In this document: positions 6,720 to 7,422 of the stretch, one piece after another | Layout of the letters: every line of letters starts with the position of its first letter | How positions within the stretch are numbered: the stretch's first letter is position 1 | Assembly: GCA_946886805.1 (NCBI GenBank) | Contig: CAMPJM010000192.1 | Location: 1 to 7,422 of the forward strand | Length of the DNA stretch: 7,422 nucleotides | From: an uncultured Flammeovirgaceae bacterium | GTDB lineage: Bacteria; Bacteroidota; Bacteroidia; Cytophagales; Cyclobacteriaceae | Reading direction: 5' to 3' | The notes under the pieces: generated by a model | Seen by the model: only the letters and a program-made list of their open reading frames with translations | The model's database searches: none | Told to the model about the DNA's origin: nothing | Position numbers and translations under genes: made by a program

Positions 6720-6728
6720 AAATCCAAT
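6715..6728 (+). repeat. Junction 14-mer, copy 2 (stop plus spacer)
   Basis: AATAAAAATCCAAT recurs exactly here, with the TAA of the HupE-like gene at the same place within the repeat as the pump-gene stop has in copy 1. Here the next ATG is 29 nt further on, so the element cannot have the same distance-dependent role in initiation at both sites. Confidence 0.4.
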
Positions 6729-6757
6729 ACATATTTAATCGAAAACACTAAATAATT

Positions 6758-7384
6758 ATGACAGATATTAATCATCCAAAAGTAAGGAAAGAAAAAATCA
6801 TCAAAGCAACGCTTATAGCCTTTGCAGCAGCAATTGTACTATTGTTTGTAGCGGTTTTGCCGGCAGAATATGGTATTGACCCTACTGGGGCAGGCAGTGT
6901 CCTGGGCTTTACTGCACTTGCAGAATCAAACTTGAGCACTGGCATGGAAGGTGGAAATGAAAATTTGCAAGCCTCATTTCCCGAGCTGAAACTCGAAAAC
7001 GTGGGTTCGGGACCTGACGTTCCAAAACCAAAAGAAGCGAACAACCCACCACCGGAGAATCAATATGAGGTACGTGAAGATGATGTTCAAATAGTGGTAC
7101 CTGCAGGGAAAGGCGTGGAATACAAAGTGCAGCTTTTAAAACACGGCACCATGAAGTACGAATGGAAGACTGATAATGGTTTTGTATTCTTCGATTTTCA
7201 CGGCGAGGTAAAAGGGAACAATTCCTTTTTTGAAAGCTACACCATTTCCAACGCTACCAATGTAACAGGGACTTTTTTAGCGCCCTTTGAAGGTAAACAC
7301 GGATGGTATTTTAAAAATAACGGCAATACTGATGTTGTCACAAACATTCGATTAAAGGGCGAGTACGTCTTACTAAAGCAATAA
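6758..7384 (+). CDS. Single-pass transmembrane anchor protein with periplasmic domain
   Basis: A 208-residue protein with a basic N-terminal tail (1-16), one membrane helix (about 17-34) and the membrane-adjacent motif LPAEYGIDPTGAGSVLGF (34-51). A low-complexity linker rich in Pro, Glu and Asn (about 57-108) leads to a C-terminal domain (about 109-206) that looks all-beta, with FFDFHGEV (H148) and FEGKHGWYFKN (H181, W183). I recognise the EYGIDPTG region and the HGW segment as features of proteins annotated only as 'transmembrane anchor protein' next to heavy-metal RND and HupE/UreJ genes in Proteobacteria; that is from memory and the function is unknown. The helix is not followed by a cleavage site or a lipobox, so the protein should stay in the inner membrane facing the periplasm. 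The leader is A/T-rich (AAATAATT before ATG), 38 nt after the HupE stop, consistent with the same operon. H148 and H181 are possible metal ligands. Confidence 0.8.
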   Translation: MTDINHPKVRKEKIIKATLIAFAAAIVLLFVAVLPAEYGIDPTGAGSVLGFTALAESNLSTGMEGGNENLQASFPELKLENVGSGPDVPKPKEANNPPPENQYEVREDDVQIVVPAGKGVEYKVQLLKHGTMKYEWKTDNGFVFFDFHGEVKGNNSFFESYTISNATNVTGTFLAPFEGKHGWYFKNNGNTDVVTNIRLKGEYVLLKQ

Positions 7385-7422
7385 AAATAAATAATTATTA
7401 TTAACTATAAAAACTAATAGAA
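7385..7422. other. A/T-rich downstream flank, no gene seen
   Basis: The 38 nt after the anchor-protein stop are nearly all A/T. AATAATTATT (7390-7399) is self-complementary but too weak and loop-less to call a terminator. Whether the operon continues beyond the window cannot be judged. Confidence 0.6.

Noticed and set aside
7390..7399. Operon terminator after the anchor-protein gene
   Set aside because: The palindrome is A/T only, has no loop and no following U-tract.
1..7422. tRNA, rRNA, CRISPR array, transposase or insertion sequence
   Set aside because: No cloverleaf-like tRNA sequence, no spaced direct repeats and no transposase-like protein were seen.

Overview
The window reads as a piece of a Bacteroidota chromosome or mobile segment carrying a heavy-metal efflux operon, all on the + strand. 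The evidence for the phylum is an RND pump fused to its own outer-membrane channel (an arrangement known from CusA/CzcA-family proteins of Bacteroidota), A/T-rich gene leaders without Shine-Dalgarno sequences, and an internal signal peptide ending in LSA-QQ. I cannot name the genus.

Layout: positions 1-355 hold no convincing gene but are rich in structure. There are three perfect inverted repeats in a row (37-69, 105-135, 172-193); the last has the 10-2-10 geometry of an ArsR/SmtB-type operator and overlaps the start of a possible 30-residue minus-strand ORF. Positions 356-4741 encode a 1461-residue CzcA-like pump (residues 1 to about 1041) joined to a TolC-like channel (from about 1063). Positions 4749-5933 encode the periplasmic adaptor lipoprotein. 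After an 87-nt gap with a GC-rich hairpin come a HupE/UreJ-family membrane protein (6021-6719) and a single-pass membrane-anchored periplasmic protein (6758-7384). The last 38 nt are A/T-rich and show nothing clear.

How the genes fit together: the fused pump/channel and the adaptor supply all three parts of a tripartite efflux complex. The acidic cluster D401/D407/E414 in the fourth membrane segment points to divalent cations (Zn, Co, Cd or Ni) rather than Cu(I)/Ag(I). HupE/UreJ proteins are linked to Ni/Co uptake in other settings, so finding one in an efflux operon with a little-studied anchor protein suggests an accessory module of unknown role.

Most interesting point: the pump-channel junction carries an in-frame A AAA AAG heptamer, the same slippery sequence used by E. 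coli dnaX. A -1 shift there gives GAT then TAA, producing a 1042-residue stand-alone pump of normal RND length. This suggests, but does not prove, that one gene makes both a fused pump-channel and a free pump.
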